From assembly GCA_023150935.1 (NCBI GenBank), contig JAKLJW010000001.1:267877-331876 (forward strand): DNA of 64,000 nucleotides. Reading direction: 5' to 3'. Below the pieces are notes generated by a model. The model ran no database searches. It worked only from the letters and a program-made list of their open reading frames with translations, and was not told where the DNA came from. Both the position numbers and the translations under genes were made by a program. The DNA is from Candidatus Binatia bacterium (lineage in GTDB: Bacteria > Desulfobacterota > Binatia > HRBIN30). Position 1 is the first letter of the stretch, and the number at the start of each line of letters is the position of its first letter. Positions 1-8,948 of the stretch are shown here, piece after piece.

Positions 1-135
1 ACTCAGCGAAGCGGTACACGTACTCGTACACGGACTGGGGGCACGCAGCGATGAAGGTGGACCAGGAGGCGTTGGACGTCTTCGAGGAGGTGGCCGTGTA
101 CGAGTACGAGTACGTGAACGAGTACGAGTACGCAG
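1..135. repeat. GTAC/GAGTAC degenerate short tandem repeat
   Basis: The left edge of the window carries imperfect short repeats of the type tacgag/gtacac (about 1-40 and 99-135). A plus-strand reading frame across it gives a Glu-Tyr repeat peptide, but that frame runs on antisense to the kinase gene and shows no recognisable domain, so no gene is called. The 23 bases at 4-26 recur identically at 43511-43533 on the same strand, again beside gta/cgt-rich sequence. Bases 136-251 show nothing further that I recognise. Confidence 0.55.
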
Positions 136-251
136 GAGAGGCCGGCTCGGCAGCGCCCGCAGGTGGAGTGCCGAACAAGTCACTGCACGCGGCGGCGGGC
201 ACCGGGCCATTCTGCTGGATTGAGGCTGCCTCTCGTGCCCGCCCGGTATGT

Positions 252-2156
252 TCACCGGTCCGGGATGGTGAAATAGAAGGTGGCCCCCCGGTCCGGGGCG
301 CTGTGCGCGCAGAGATGGCCGCCGTGGCGGTTGACGATGCGCTGGACGGTGGCGAGGCCGATGCCGCTGCCCTCGAACTCGGCCGTCGAGTGCAGCCGCT
401 GGAAGGGGGCGAATAGCTTGTCGGCGCGGTCCTCGTCGAAGCCCACGCCGTTGTCGCGTACGAAGAAGTGGCGCTCGCCGTCGTGTTCTTCCGCGCCGAC
501 GACGATCCGCGCCCGCTCCTCTTTGCCGGTGTACTTCCAGGCGTTGTGCAGCAGGTTGGCCATCAGCACGCGCAGGAGGCGCGGGTCGCCGCGTGCCGTC
601 AGCCCGGGTTCGACGACGACGGTCACCTGCCGTTTCGGGTCGGCGTCGCGCTGCTCGGCGGCCACTGCCTCCGCAAGGGCGCTCAGATCGACGTCGGTAA
701 GCTGCATCTCCATTCGCGCCATGCGCGACAGCGTCAGCAGCGCCTCTATCAGCCGGTTCATTTGCTCCGTGCCGGCGCGGATGCGTGCGAGGTAGTGACG
801 CCCGCGTTCGTCGAGCCGATCGGCGACCTCCTCGCCCAACACCTGGCTGAAGCCGGCGATCGCCCGCAGCGGACCGCGCAGATCGTGCGATACCGAGTAG
901 CTGAACGCTTCTAGTTCCTTGTTGGTCGCTTCGAGTTGTGCCGTGCGCTGCATGACGCGCCGTTCGAGTTCCTGGTTCAAATTCCGGATCGTCTGCTCGG
1001 CCTGCTTTTGTTCGGTGATGTTAGTCACCGCGCCGACGTAGCCGACGACAGCTCCGGACGCGTCGCGGTCCGGGGCGGCCTGCGCGAACACCCATGCGAC
1101 GGCGCCGTCGCTGTGCCGGATGCGGCACTCGGATCGAAAGGGCCGGCCGGTCTGCAAGCCGCTACGCCATTCGGCGGCCAGGCGTTCGCGGTCTTCCGGA
1201 TGCAAGGCGGCCAGCCATCCGTCGCCGCGAGCGTCTTCCTGGCTCAGGCCGCTAAACCGGCAGCAGCGTTCGTTAATGTACGTGCAGTTTCCACTCGCGT
1301 CGGCGTGAAAAATCCCCACCGGCGCGACCTCGGCGAGCGTCTGGTAGCGGTGCTCGCTCGCGCATAGCGCCCGTTCGGCCTCCTTGCGTTCGGTGATATC
1401 GACGCCGGCTCCGAGGATCCAGATGGCGCTATCGTCGGGTGCCGGTACACCGACGCAGCGCCATTCGATGATGCGCTCGGTTCCCGACCGGGTGCGCCAC
1501 GGGTGTTCGTGTGCCGGACAGGGCACCCGATCGACGAGGTTGCCGCTCTGCCGGCGCACGAAATCCGCCCATTGCGTCGGCAGGGGAAGTTCCGCCGCCG
1601 GCTTACCCAGCACTTCTTCGCGCCGGTAGCCGCTGACCTGTTCGCAGGCGCGATTGAAGGCAACGATGCGGTCGTTGGCGTCGGCGACCACGATGAGAAC
1701 GGGGGCCGTTTCGACGACCGCCTCGAGGAACTGGCGGCTGTTGTGCAACGCCTGCTCCACGAGGGCCCGCTGGCGCTCGTTGGCGCGCTCCGCCAGGGCG
1801 CGCCGCACGACCGGGGCCAGACTGGCGAGCCGCGCCTTCAGGACGTAATCGGTGGCGCCGGCCTTGAGACTCTCGATCGCCACCTCCTCGCCGAGCGTGC
1901 CGGACACCAGGATGACCGGCAGGTCGATCTTGCCTTCGCGCACGATCCGCAGGGCGGTCAGGCCATCGAACGCCGGCAGCCGGTAGTCGGCGAGAATTAT
2001 GTCGTACCGCGACGGGTCCCCGAGGGCGGCGACAAACCGCGCCCGCGAATCGACCCGGTCCCATTCGCAGACGTAGCCGGCGTCTTCGAGGACGGCGATC
2101 GACAGCTCGGCGTCCCGCGGACTGTCTTCTAGATACAGTAGGCGGAGCGACGGCAT
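252..2156 (-). CDS. Receiver-PAS-PAS sensor histidine kinase
   Basis: Cytoplasmic signalling kinase of 634 residues with no membrane segment. An N-terminal receiver domain (about 1-125) has Asp11 and the probable phosphoacceptor Asp57 in LADYRLP. Two PAS domains follow (about 140-255 and 265-385). The dimerisation/phosphotransfer domain carries His424 in SVSHDLRGPLR, and a HATPase domain (about 515-632) has the N-box NLLHNAWKYT and G-boxes RDNGVGFD and GSGIGLA. Having the receiver at the N-terminus suggests it is itself a phosphorelay target of another kinase, perhaps one of its two neighbours. The ATG at 2156 starts the receiver cleanly. It lies 138 bases downstream of the next kinase gene on the same strand. 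The input signal cannot be deduced. Confidence 0.9.
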   Translation of the reverse strand: MPSLRLLYLEDSPRDAELSIAVLEDAGYVCEWDRVDSRARFVAALGDPSRYDIILADYRLPAFDGLTALRIVREGKIDLPVILVSGTLGEEVAIESLKAGATDYVLKARLASLAPVVRRALAERANERQRALVEQALHNSRQFLEAVVETAPVLIVVADANDRIVAFNRACEQVSGYRREEVLGKPAAELPLPTQWADFVRRQSGNLVDRVPCPAHEHPWRTRSGTERIIEWRCVGVPAPDDSAIWILGAGVDITERKEAERALCASEHRYQTLAEVAPVGIFHADASGNCTYINERCCRFSGLSQEDARGDGWLAALHPEDRERLAAEWRSGLQTGRPFRSECRIRHSDGAVAWVFAQAAPDRDASGAVVGYVGAVTNITEQKQAEQTIRNLNQELERRVMQRTAQLEATNKELEAFSYSVSHDLRGPLRAIAGFSQVLGEEVADRLDERGRHYLARIRAGTEQMNRLIEALLTLSRMARMEMQLTDVDLSALAEAVAAEQRDADPKRQVTVVVEPGLTARGDPRLLRVLMANLLHNAWKYTGKEERARIVVGAEEHDGERHFFVRDNGVGFDEDRADKLFAPFQRLHSTAEFEGSGIGLATVQRIVNRHGGHLCAHSAPDRGATFYFTIPDR

Positions 2157-2294
2157 GAGACGCTATTTGCGGTATTACCTGGGTGCCGCCTCGTGGCTCC
2201 CGGCAAGTGGTCGTCGATCGGATGCACGCACGAGCGATTCGTCGATCCGCAGGAAAAAGTCAATAGGTTGTTGGCGATTTCCGTGTCCGGGCCC

Positions 2295-3905
2295 TCAAGC
2301 CCGCTTCAGAGTGAAGGAAAACGTCGCGCCACGGTCGATCTCCCCTTCAGCCCATACGCGTCCGCCGTGGCGCTCGACGATACGGCGCACGGTTGCCAGC
2401 CCGACGCCCGTCCCGTCGAAGTCGTCGGCCGAGTGCAGGCGTTCGAAGACACCGAAGAGGCGGTCGGCATACGTGGGGTCGAAGCCGACGCCGTTGTCGC
2501 GCACCGACACGACGACCTCGTCGGCGCCGGCGGGCCGCGCTTCGACGGCGATTTGCGCTTGCTCCCGCGGAGCGGTGTACTTGACCGCATTGGCCAGCAG
2601 GTTGACGACCACGTGCTGCAACAGCTTCGGATCGCCCATGACCGCCGGCAGCGGCCCGATTTGCCAATCTATTTTACGCCCGAGGGCTTCCTCGCGCAGT
2701 TCGTTGTGGGCCTCGCGTACCAGTTCGGCCAGGTCGACGCTTCTGGCGTTCAGGGGCTCCAGCGCCGTGCGGGAGAAGGCGAGCAGGTCCTCGACCATCT
2801 CCTCCATGTCCGCCGTCGCCTCCTTGATCATATCGAGGTAGTGGGCGGCCTTGGGGTCGATATCGTCGCCGAGGCGGTTGCCGAGCAGTTTGGCGAAGCC
2901 TTCGAGATGGCGCAGCGGGGCGCGCAGGTCGTGCGATACCGTGTACGAGAAGGCTTCCAGTTCGCGGTTGGCACCCGCCAGTTCGGCCGTGCGCGCCGCG
3001 ACGCGCTGTTCGAGCAGGCGGGCCGTGTTTTCGCGTTCGACGTCGATGCTGTAGCCGAGGCGGGCGGCGAACCACACGATCGCCGTGAGGACCGTGGCAC
3101 TCATGACCACCATGATAGACAGGCCGAACTCCATGCCGTAGTGTCCGGCGCGCTCGCCCAGCAGGCGCAGCCACCCGAAGAGGACCGGAACGACGAGCGC
3201 GGGGGGAATCAAACGGCGCGCCACCGCGCCGCCGCCCCCGGTGCCGGTGAGGACGCGCATGAACCCGCTGTGAGCGCGGGCACACATTATCCCCGCGGAC
3301 AAGACCAAGAACGCCGCCGCGGTGGGTACCGCCATCCAGAGCGGTAACTGCGGGATGTAAAGCGACGGGACGCCGTACAGGTAACCGACGAGGACGAGAA
3401 ACGAGATGGCGGCGGCCGCAAGGGCGCAGACCTGAGCCCGGTTGTATCCGGGCGCGGTTTCGGTATCCAGAAACAACAATGCCGCGCCGACGAGCACGAA
3501 GTCGATGGCGGTGGGAAGCGCCATCCGGCCCGGGAAAGGGGTCTGGGAAGCTGCCGGCGCCTCCGGGATCAACAGGTTGTCGATGCCGAGGTCGGCGCCG
3601 AAGGCGTACTCGCACAGGGCGATGGCGCCGAGGGCGGTGACCAGTGCGGCGCAGAGGCGCGCGATTGGCCGCGTGCGCCGGTCGGAGGCGGCGTCCGCGG
3701 TACAGACCAGCGCGGCTCCTGCCAGTACGAAGGCCAGAGCGGAGATCACCTTCATGCTGGGGGTGCCGGGAACGAACTGCTTGAGGAGCGCTACGTCGAA
3801 TATCCAGCCGGTAAGGACGAGAACTGCGATGCCGATCGCGGCGATACCGCCGGCCGGGGCAATGGCGGCGATGCGAGCGGCGAGCGGGTTGTTGGCTGGA
3901 ATCAT
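2295..3905 (-). CDS. Membrane sensor histidine kinase
   Basis: A 536-residue kinase whose first ~270 residues form about eight hydrophobic segments, a membrane sensor region of the kind often found before this kinase type. A short coiled stretch (about 285-315) follows. The phosphotransfer domain has His325 in TVSHDLRAPLRH, and the HATPase domain runs from about 420 to 533 with NLLANAVKYT, RDNGVGFD and GTGVGLA. The kinase core closely resembles that of the gene ending at 252 (shared ELEAFSY.VSHDLR and ERLHSADDFDGTGVGLATV-type segments), so the two are probably related by duplication of the catalytic half. There is no receiver or PAS domain. The ATG at 3905 begins just before the first hydrophobic segment. 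A hairpin repeat lies immediately upstream. Confidence 0.88.
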   Translation of the reverse strand: MIPANNPLAARIAAIAPAGGIAAIGIAVLVLTGWIFDVALLKQFVPGTPSMKVISALAFVLAGAALVCTADAASDRRTRPIARLCAALVTALGAIALCEYAFGADLGIDNLLIPEAPAASQTPFPGRMALPTAIDFVLVGAALLFLDTETAPGYNRAQVCALAAAAISFLVLVGYLYGVPSLYIPQLPLWMAVPTAAAFLVLSAGIMCARAHSGFMRVLTGTGGGGAVARRLIPPALVVPVLFGWLRLLGERAGHYGMEFGLSIMVVMSATVLTAIVWFAARLGYSIDVERENTARLLEQRVAARTAELAGANRELEAFSYTVSHDLRAPLRHLEGFAKLLGNRLGDDIDPKAAHYLDMIKEATADMEEMVEDLLAFSRTALEPLNARSVDLAELVREAHNELREEALGRKIDWQIGPLPAVMGDPKLLQHVVVNLLANAVKYTAPREQAQIAVEARPAGADEVVVSVRDNGVGFDPTYADRLFGVFERLHSADDFDGTGVGLATVRRIVERHGGRVWAEGEIDRGATFSFTLKRA

Positions 3906-4202
3906 GTGCAGCTGAGGTTGTCGCTCGCCAGACTTAGCGCCGGTTCATTAATCCGGCGACGTATTCCGTTCGTCCCGAGTAGCGCCATCTTTCCGGCGGC
4001 GTATCGAGGGGCGGGGCCGCAAAGCCGCTCGCCAGGTTGGCCCCTCGATACGCCCCTGAGAACACGGTGCTACTCGGAGCGAACGGAAAGCGCCGTACGG
4101 AATACGTCACCGTAACTGCGCCCACCACTACTTATCAAACAAGAGCTTCACATGGCGAGCGGAAACGCAACGGGCCGTTGCCGCGGCTCTTGCCGCGGCC
4201 GA
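3906..4202. other. Intergenic spacer with hairpin element
   Basis: 297 bases between two co-oriented kinase genes. Bases 3958-4108 form the inverted-repeat element described separately. The rest (4109-4202) is GC-rich with no convincing reading frame or promoter. Confidence 0.6.
3958..4108. repeat. Dispersed hairpin element, copy 1
   Basis: Imperfect inverted repeat of about 150 bases. The outer arms gacgtattccg (3958-3968) and cggaatacgtc (4098-4108) are exact complements. Inside them lie cgttcgtcccgagtagc (3967-3983) and gctactcggagcgaacgg (4069-4086), and a further inner pair gtatcgaggg/cccctcgatac. The same inner modules occur at 15750-15855 and 30343-30455. The outer gacgtattccg arms are seen only here. 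It contains no gene and looks like a non-autonomous palindromic repeat. Confidence 0.85.
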
Positions 4203-6959
4203 TCAGCCGGCCCGGCGCACGGCGGTGTCGCCCTCGGTTTCGGGAGCGAGCCGCTCGATGACGGCATAGAGTTCCGCAGGCCGCACCGGCTTGGCGATGT
4301 ACTCGTCCATCCCGGCCGCCAGGCAGCGGTCTCGATCCCCCTTCATCGCATGCGCCGTCATGGCAACGATGGGAATGCGATTGCCGGTGGCGGTTTCGCG
4401 GGTGCGAATGGCGGCGGTCGCTTCCAATCCGTCGACTTCCGGCATCTGCACGTCCATCAGTACCAGATCGAATTGCTCCCGCTCCAACGCGGCCAGCGCC
4501 TCGCGGCCGTTGGCGGCGACCACGACGATATGACCGCGCCGCTCCAGTAAGCGAACGGCGAGCTGTTGGTTGACGGGATTGTCTTCGGCCAGCAGCAGGC
4601 GCAGCGCGCGGCGCGGTGGCGGCAGGGGCGCACCGGGCGTAGACGCGGAAGCCGGTGCGGTCGGCGTCGCGAGCCGCGCGGTGCCGACCGGTTCGGGCCG
4701 GGTGACGCCGGCCGGCGGCGCTGTCTCGGCGGCCCGGCGGGCCGTCTCGAGCCGCACGGTGAAATGGAAGGTGCTGCCCTGACCGACCAGGCTGTCGACC
4801 CAGATGCGCCCACCCATCAGGGCGACGAGACGGCAGCAGATCGCCAGCCCGAGTCCGGTGCCCCCGTAGCGGCGGGTGGTCGAACTGTCGGCCTGCTCGA
4901 ACGCGCGAAAAATGGCTTCCTGCTTGTCGGGTGGAATTCCGATGCCGGTGTCGCGGGTCTGAACGTGCAGGTCCACTCCGGTCGGACCGCAGGGGTCGGC
5001 GGCGACGGAGACGACGATCTGCCCGCGCTCGGTGAACTTGATGGCGTTGCCGACGAGATTGACGAGGACCTGCCGCAAGCGCCCGGCATCGCCGATCAGC
5101 CCGTCCGGCACCCCGGCGGCCGTTTCGGAGACCAGCGCAATACCCTTGTGGCGAGCACGCACCGCGAGCGGTCGCAAAGTCGCCTCGAGCAGATCGGAAA
5201 GACTGAACGGAGCGGGATCGAGGGTCAGCATGCCGGCCTCGATCTTCGAGAAGTCGAGGACGTCGTCGACGACGGTCAGGAGCGCCTCTGCGGAGCTTTG
5301 TACCAGCTCGAGGTATTCGCGTTGCTCACCGCTCAGGGCAGTGTGCAAAGCCAGCTCGGTCATGCCGATGATGCCGTTCATCGGAGTACGAATCTCGTGA
5401 CTCATGTTGGCCACGAACTCGCTCTTGGCGCGGTTGGCGGCCTCCGCCGCATCCTTGGCGACGCGCAGGTCCTCCTCGGCGCGCCGTTGCTCGATGAATC
5501 GACCGACGTGCATGCCGAGCTCTTCGAGCATCCGCAGGAAGTCATGGTCGGGTGCGCCTTCGTGGCGGGCAAACCATTCGATCACGCCGGCGACGGCTTC
5601 GTCGACGCGGATGGGAAAGGCGAACACGGCGCGCAGGCCGAGCCGGTGCGCTATGCGGAGGCGTGGAAACTGGTCTTCCGCGAGTTCCGCGATGTCAGTG
5701 ATCCAGGCAGGTTGGCCGGAAGCCAACACGGTGTTCGGTATGGAGGGGCCGGCGGCGAACTCACCGGCGAGGGTGGCGGCGCGCAAATCGTCCAGTCCCG
5801 ACATTGGCCTGGTCCAGGTCGAGGCACACCGCAGTCCGCCGGCGGCGCGGTCGAGGTACCAGATCGCGGCGTATTCGGCGTCCATGCACTCGCCGATCGC
5901 ACGCAGTATCGCCGGCATGGCCTCGGCGCGGGTTGCCGACGTTGCCAGCACGGTGCTGACGGCGTGACGCAGGGTGCGCCGCAATTCGGCGGTTTTCCGG
6001 TCGGTGATGTCCTCCAGCGTCCCCACGTGGCAGATCGTGGCGCCGTCCGCCGCGGCGACCGGCGCGACCCGCGCATGTACCCAGCGTACGTCTCCTTGCG
6101 GGGTACGCATTCGGAATTCGGCCGAATGCGCCTCGCCTTTGCTCCTCGCACCTGCCCAGTCGGCGTCGACGCGGGGCAGGTCGTCGGGATGGATCGCGCG
6201 CTGCCAGCCGCGACCGAGGCTTTCCTCGAGGGTCAGGCCGGCGATCTCCTGCCAGCGCTGGTTCGTGTACATCGCGTTACCGGCGGGGTCGGTCTGGAAG
6301 ATGCCGATCGGCGAGGCGGTACTGAGGGTACGAAAACGCCGCTCGCTTTCCTGTAAGGCCAGCATGGCCCGGTCGCGCTCTCGTTCGCGCTGTTCGATGC
6401 CGGTGCGGTAGCGCCTGAACTCGTAAGCGATGCACAGCGAGACACCGAAGGCGGTCAGCGCCATGACCAGCGGTGCCTGCGAAAACGCGGCGAGGCTGCC
6501 GGTGACGACGAACACGGTGATCGCGAGCATGACCGTTGCCATTGCGGCGCAGATCGCCTGGGCGCGCAGCCCCCATGGCACCAGCGTCCCCGTGAACATG
6601 GTGAGGACGGTGGCCACCATCGGCGCGGTCGCGAAATCGCCCCGGGTCATGCACGACACGCCGGATTGGGTCAGAACGATGGCGCAGTTGGCGAGGCCGA
6701 ACCAGAGCACGTGCCGGCGGGGCCGCGGGAACCGTAGAGCGATGAAACCGGCGAGGAACAGGAACTGCCCGACGAGGCTGAGAGCGGTCAGCCGCACAAC
6801 ACCCCCGGGGGACACCCGCGTGTCGAATGGCACTTCGATGGCGAGGGCGATGAACCCGAGCAGGCTGACGGCCAGCCCGACGCGGATGCGGCGGACGAGC
6901 AACCCGTGAATCGCCTCGCGCCCCACCCCGGCGCCTTCTTCGAGTGCCCGCGCAGGCAT
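4203..6959 (-). CDS. Hybrid sensor histidine kinase (membrane-PAS-GAF-HK-REC)
   Basis: A 918-residue hybrid kinase. About six hydrophobic segments occupy residues 25-185. A PAS domain (about 205-320, beginning RRFRTLSTASPIGIFQTD) and a GAF-like domain (about 335-490) follow. The phosphotransfer domain has His521 in NMSHEIRTPMNG, the HATPase domain spans about 625-745 (NLVGNAIKFT, DTGIGIPPDK, GTGLGLAI), then a Pro/Ala-rich linker leads to a C-terminal receiver (about 785-905) with Asp836 in LVLMDVQMPE. This BarA/TorS-like architecture normally passes phosphate onward to an Hpt protein or response regulator. None is adjacent. The nearest free-standing receiver in the window is at 15186. The upstream 564 bases show no gene. 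Confidence 0.9.
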   Translation of the reverse strand: MPARALEEGAGVGREAIHGLLVRRIRVGLAVSLLGFIALAIEVPFDTRVSPGGVVRLTALSLVGQFLFLAGFIALRFPRPRRHVLWFGLANCAIVLTQSGVSCMTRGDFATAPMVATVLTMFTGTLVPWGLRAQAICAAMATVMLAITVFVVTGSLAAFSQAPLVMALTAFGVSLCIAYEFRRYRTGIEQRERERDRAMLALQESERRFRTLSTASPIGIFQTDPAGNAMYTNQRWQEIAGLTLEESLGRGWQRAIHPDDLPRVDADWAGARSKGEAHSAEFRMRTPQGDVRWVHARVAPVAAADGATICHVGTLEDITDRKTAELRRTLRHAVSTVLATSATRAEAMPAILRAIGECMDAEYAAIWYLDRAAGGLRCASTWTRPMSGLDDLRAATLAGEFAAGPSIPNTVLASGQPAWITDIAELAEDQFPRLRIAHRLGLRAVFAFPIRVDEAVAGVIEWFARHEGAPDHDFLRMLEELGMHVGRFIEQRRAEEDLRVAKDAAEAANRAKSEFVANMSHEIRTPMNGIIGMTELALHTALSGEQREYLELVQSSAEALLTVVDDVLDFSKIEAGMLTLDPAPFSLSDLLEATLRPLAVRARHKGIALVSETAAGVPDGLIGDAGRLRQVLVNLVGNAIKFTERGQIVVSVAADPCGPTGVDLHVQTRDTGIGIPPDKQEAIFRAFEQADSSTTRRYGGTGLGLAICCRLVALMGGRIWVDSLVGQGSTFHFTVRLETARRAAETAPPAGVTRPEPVGTARLATPTAPASASTPGAPLPPPRRALRLLLAEDNPVNQQLAVRLLERRGHIVVVAANGREALAALEREQFDLVLMDVQMPEVDGLEATAAIRTRETATGNRIPIVAMTAHAMKGDRDRCLAAGMDEYIAKPVRPAELYAVIERLAPETEGDTAVRRAG

Positions 6960-7523
6960 GTCAAATGCCTATGCAATGCATCCGGCATGCCACACAACAC
7001 CGATAAAGCGCAGCATGCTCCTGGCTCGTAGCCACTGCCTTAGCCGTCGGAAAACCAACACCGGGCGCTGCCGCAGCAGAATCATGACGGCGATAGCGCC
7101 GGGCGCGCACGGATATTGCCCTCGATCCGGGACTAATTTCTCCGCGTCGAACGCGCGGCGACGCGGAGGGAAGCGGCGGGCAAACGACCGCGACGAATCC
7201 GCAGCCTGAACTGCCAGGGAGGGCGTCCGTAAGGATTTCCTGCCCGCTCTTGTTGTGCCCCGTGCTCGTCGTGTCTCGCTGCCTCCGAGGAGGGCTTCTT
7301 CTTCCGTCTGGGGTTACTAACCGATCGCCGGGTGGCAGTCCACGTCCGTCGTCGGCGCGGCCCCGCCGCGACGCCAGCGTGACCGTACTTGACCCGCGGC
7401 GCGTTGCCAGCGTAACAAGTTCGGGCCGGCGGGCCGAAGTGCCGGTAATGGGGACCGGTGGCAACGGCACGACGACCGCACGGCAGACCGTCGTAGGCGG
7501 AACGCGAGGAGCAGTGGAGATTC
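6960..7523. other. Intergenic region without recognisable gene
   Basis: 564 bases between the divergently oriented hybrid kinase and the antiporter operon, so it should hold both promoters. I see no convincing reading frame. One perfect 8-base-pair hairpin is present (tccgcgtc 7141-7148 with gacgcgga 7160-7167). No -35/-10 pair stands out. Confidence 0.5.
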
Positions 7524-8123
7524 ATGGCGGTCGAGCAAGACAAGCCGCACCATTCGCATCGACGCAGCCTCGCACTGCTTCTTCAGGCGGTCGGCCTGGG
7601 GGCGCTCTGGCTGGTGTTTTCGGGCAAATTCGACGTCTTGCACGCCGGCTTCGGGCTGTTTTCGGTCGCGCTCGTGCTGGTACTCACCAACGGGCTGGTC
7701 GTCCGCCGGCGTCAAGAGAGCCGGTTGGACGGCGTAGCCGTTAGGCCCGTGGAGGCATGCTTGTATCTCGGCTGGCTCGCGAAGGAGGTGGTGACGGCGA
7801 ACCTCGATGTGGCGCGTCTGGTCCTGTCCCCGAAGCTGCCGATCGACCCGGTGCTGGTGCGTTTCACCACGAGTCTATCGAGCGCGGTGGCCCGGGTGGC
7901 ACTGGGCAACTCGATTACCCTGACGCCCGGAACGCTGACTCTGGAGGTCGCCGGGTCGGAGGTGCTGGTGCACGCCATTTCGGTGTCGGCGGCCACAGGG
8001 CCGACGATCGACGAAATGGAGCGGCGGTTGGCGCGCGTGTTTGGAGCCGCGACCCCGCCCCCGAAGCTGGAGATGGCGGTGTTTCGTGGGCTGTCGGCCG
8101 ATCGATCGGGGGGGCCGGCATGA
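7524..8123 (+). CDS. mnhE: Na+/H+ antiporter subunit E (MnhE/MrpE)
   Basis: First gene of the antiporter operon, 199 residues. MnhE is a small accessory membrane subunit of Mrp/Mnh-type multisubunit cation/proton antiporters. Two to three hydrophobic segments lie near the N-terminus (HRRSLALLLQAVGLGALWLV and the following stretch), then the cytoplasmic part with the family-typical sequence LSSAVARVALGNSITLTPGTLT. The ATG at 7524 has a GGAG at 7516-7519. The stop overlaps the next start by four bases (ATGA at 8120). The C-terminal tail is a little longer than in the usual ~160-residue family member. Confidence 0.88.
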   Translation: MAVEQDKPHHSHRRSLALLLQAVGLGALWLVFSGKFDVLHAGFGLFSVALVLVLTNGLVVRRRQESRLDGVAVRPVEACLYLGWLAKEVVTANLDVARLVLSPKLPIDPVLVRFTTSLSSAVARVALGNSITLTPGTLTLEVAGSEVLVHAISVSAATGPTIDEMERRLARVFGAATPPPKLEMAVFRGLSADRSGGPA

Positions 8124-8392
8124 ACGGTCTCGTCGTTACGGTGGAAGTCATCCTGGTGGTGGCGATCCTGCTGCCGTTCTATCGCGTGGTGCGCGGGCCG
8201 ACGGTGTTTGACCGGATGGTGGGTGTCGGGGTTGTCGGGACGAAGACGGTGATTCTGGTGTGTCTGGTCGGTCTTCAGTACGAGCGCCTGGAGATGTTCA
8301 TCGACATCGCGATGGCTTACGCGATGTTGAACTTCGTCGGCACGCTGGTTGTGGCGAAGTATCTGGACCTGGGACGGGTGGAGCCGCGATGA
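8120..8392 (+). CDS. mnhF: Na+/H+ antiporter subunit F (MnhF/MrpF)
   Basis: A 90-residue protein with three hydrophobic helices, the usual size for MnhF. The family signature is visible as YRVVRGPTVFDRMVGVG after helix 1, followed by IDIAMAYAMLNFVGTL in helix 3. It is a small integral subunit required for assembly of Mrp antiporters. Start and stop both overlap the neighbouring genes by four bases, so translation is coupled. Confidence 0.9.
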   Translation: MNGLVVTVEVILVVAILLPFYRVVRGPTVFDRMVGVGVVGTKTVILVCLVGLQYERLEMFIDIAMAYAMLNFVGTLVVAKYLDLGRVEPR

Positions 8393-8718
8393 TCTGGTAC
8401 GTGCTGGGGGTGGCGTTTCTGGCGAGCGGTGTGGTCTTCGCGCTGATCGGGAGCATCGGGGTGATCCGGATGCCGGACTTCTACTCCCGGACGCACGCCG
8501 CCAGTAAGCTCGACACGCTCGCCCTCGGCCTGAGCATGATCGGTATGGTGTTTTTCAACGGCGCCGACCTGAACGGTGTCAAGCTGCTGTTGATCGTGGT
8601 CTTCGTGGCGCTGGCGAACCCGGCGGCGGCGAACGCGTTGGGGCGCGCTGCCGTCCGGGCGCGACTGGAGCCGTGGGTGCGCCGGCGGCCGGCGAGCGGC
8701 ACGGAGGACGCGGCGTGA
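8389..8718 (+). CDS. mnhG: Na+/H+ antiporter subunit G (MnhG/MrpG)
   Basis: A 109-residue MnhG-family subunit with three hydrophobic helices. The conserved stretch IGVIRMPDFYSRTHAASKLDTLA after helix 1 is diagnostic. It is predicted to sit in the membrane as part of the antiporter complex. It starts with ATG overlapping the MnhF stop, and its own TGA overlaps a GTG start of the next gene. Confidence 0.9.
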   Translation: MIWYVLGVAFLASGVVFALIGSIGVIRMPDFYSRTHAASKLDTLALGLSMIGMVFFNGADLNGVKLLLIVVFVALANPAAANALGRAAVRARLEPWVRRRPASGTEDAA

Positions 8719-8948
8719 TCTTGTGGTTGTTTCTGCTGGCGATCGTCGCGGCGATCGTGGCCCTGCAGGTGCGCGACCTGCTGGCCGCGACGGCTCTGCT
8801 CTCGGTGTTCAGTTTCCTCGTCGCGTTACTGTATGCGGGACTCGGTGCCGTCGATGTCGGCTTCAACGAGGCAGTGCTGGGTGCCGGGGTGACCGGAGTG
8901 CTGCTCGTCGTGGCGCTATTTCACACGCGCCGGAGGTCGGTGGATTGA
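8715..8948 (+). CDS. MbhD/DUF4040-type antiporter subunit
   Basis: A 77-residue, three-helix membrane protein starting with GTG inside the MnhG stop codon. The segments VRDLLAATALLSVFSFLVALLYAGLGAVDVGFNEAVLGAG match the DUF4040 (MbhD) module that in many bacteria is fused to the C-terminus of MnhA. Here it is a free-standing gene, as in the ancestral or archaeal arrangement. It ends in a four-base overlap with the TTG-started next gene. Confidence 0.82.
   Translation: MILWLFLLAIVAAIVALQVRDLLAATALLSVFSFLVALLYAGLGAVDVGFNEAVLGAGVTGVLLVVALFHTRRRSVD

Noticed and set aside
51..416. Plus-strand reading frame with Glu-Tyr repeats at the left edge
   Set aside because: It is produced by short tandem repeats and then runs antisense through the 3' end of a well-supported kinase gene, and it has no domain or clear conservation.
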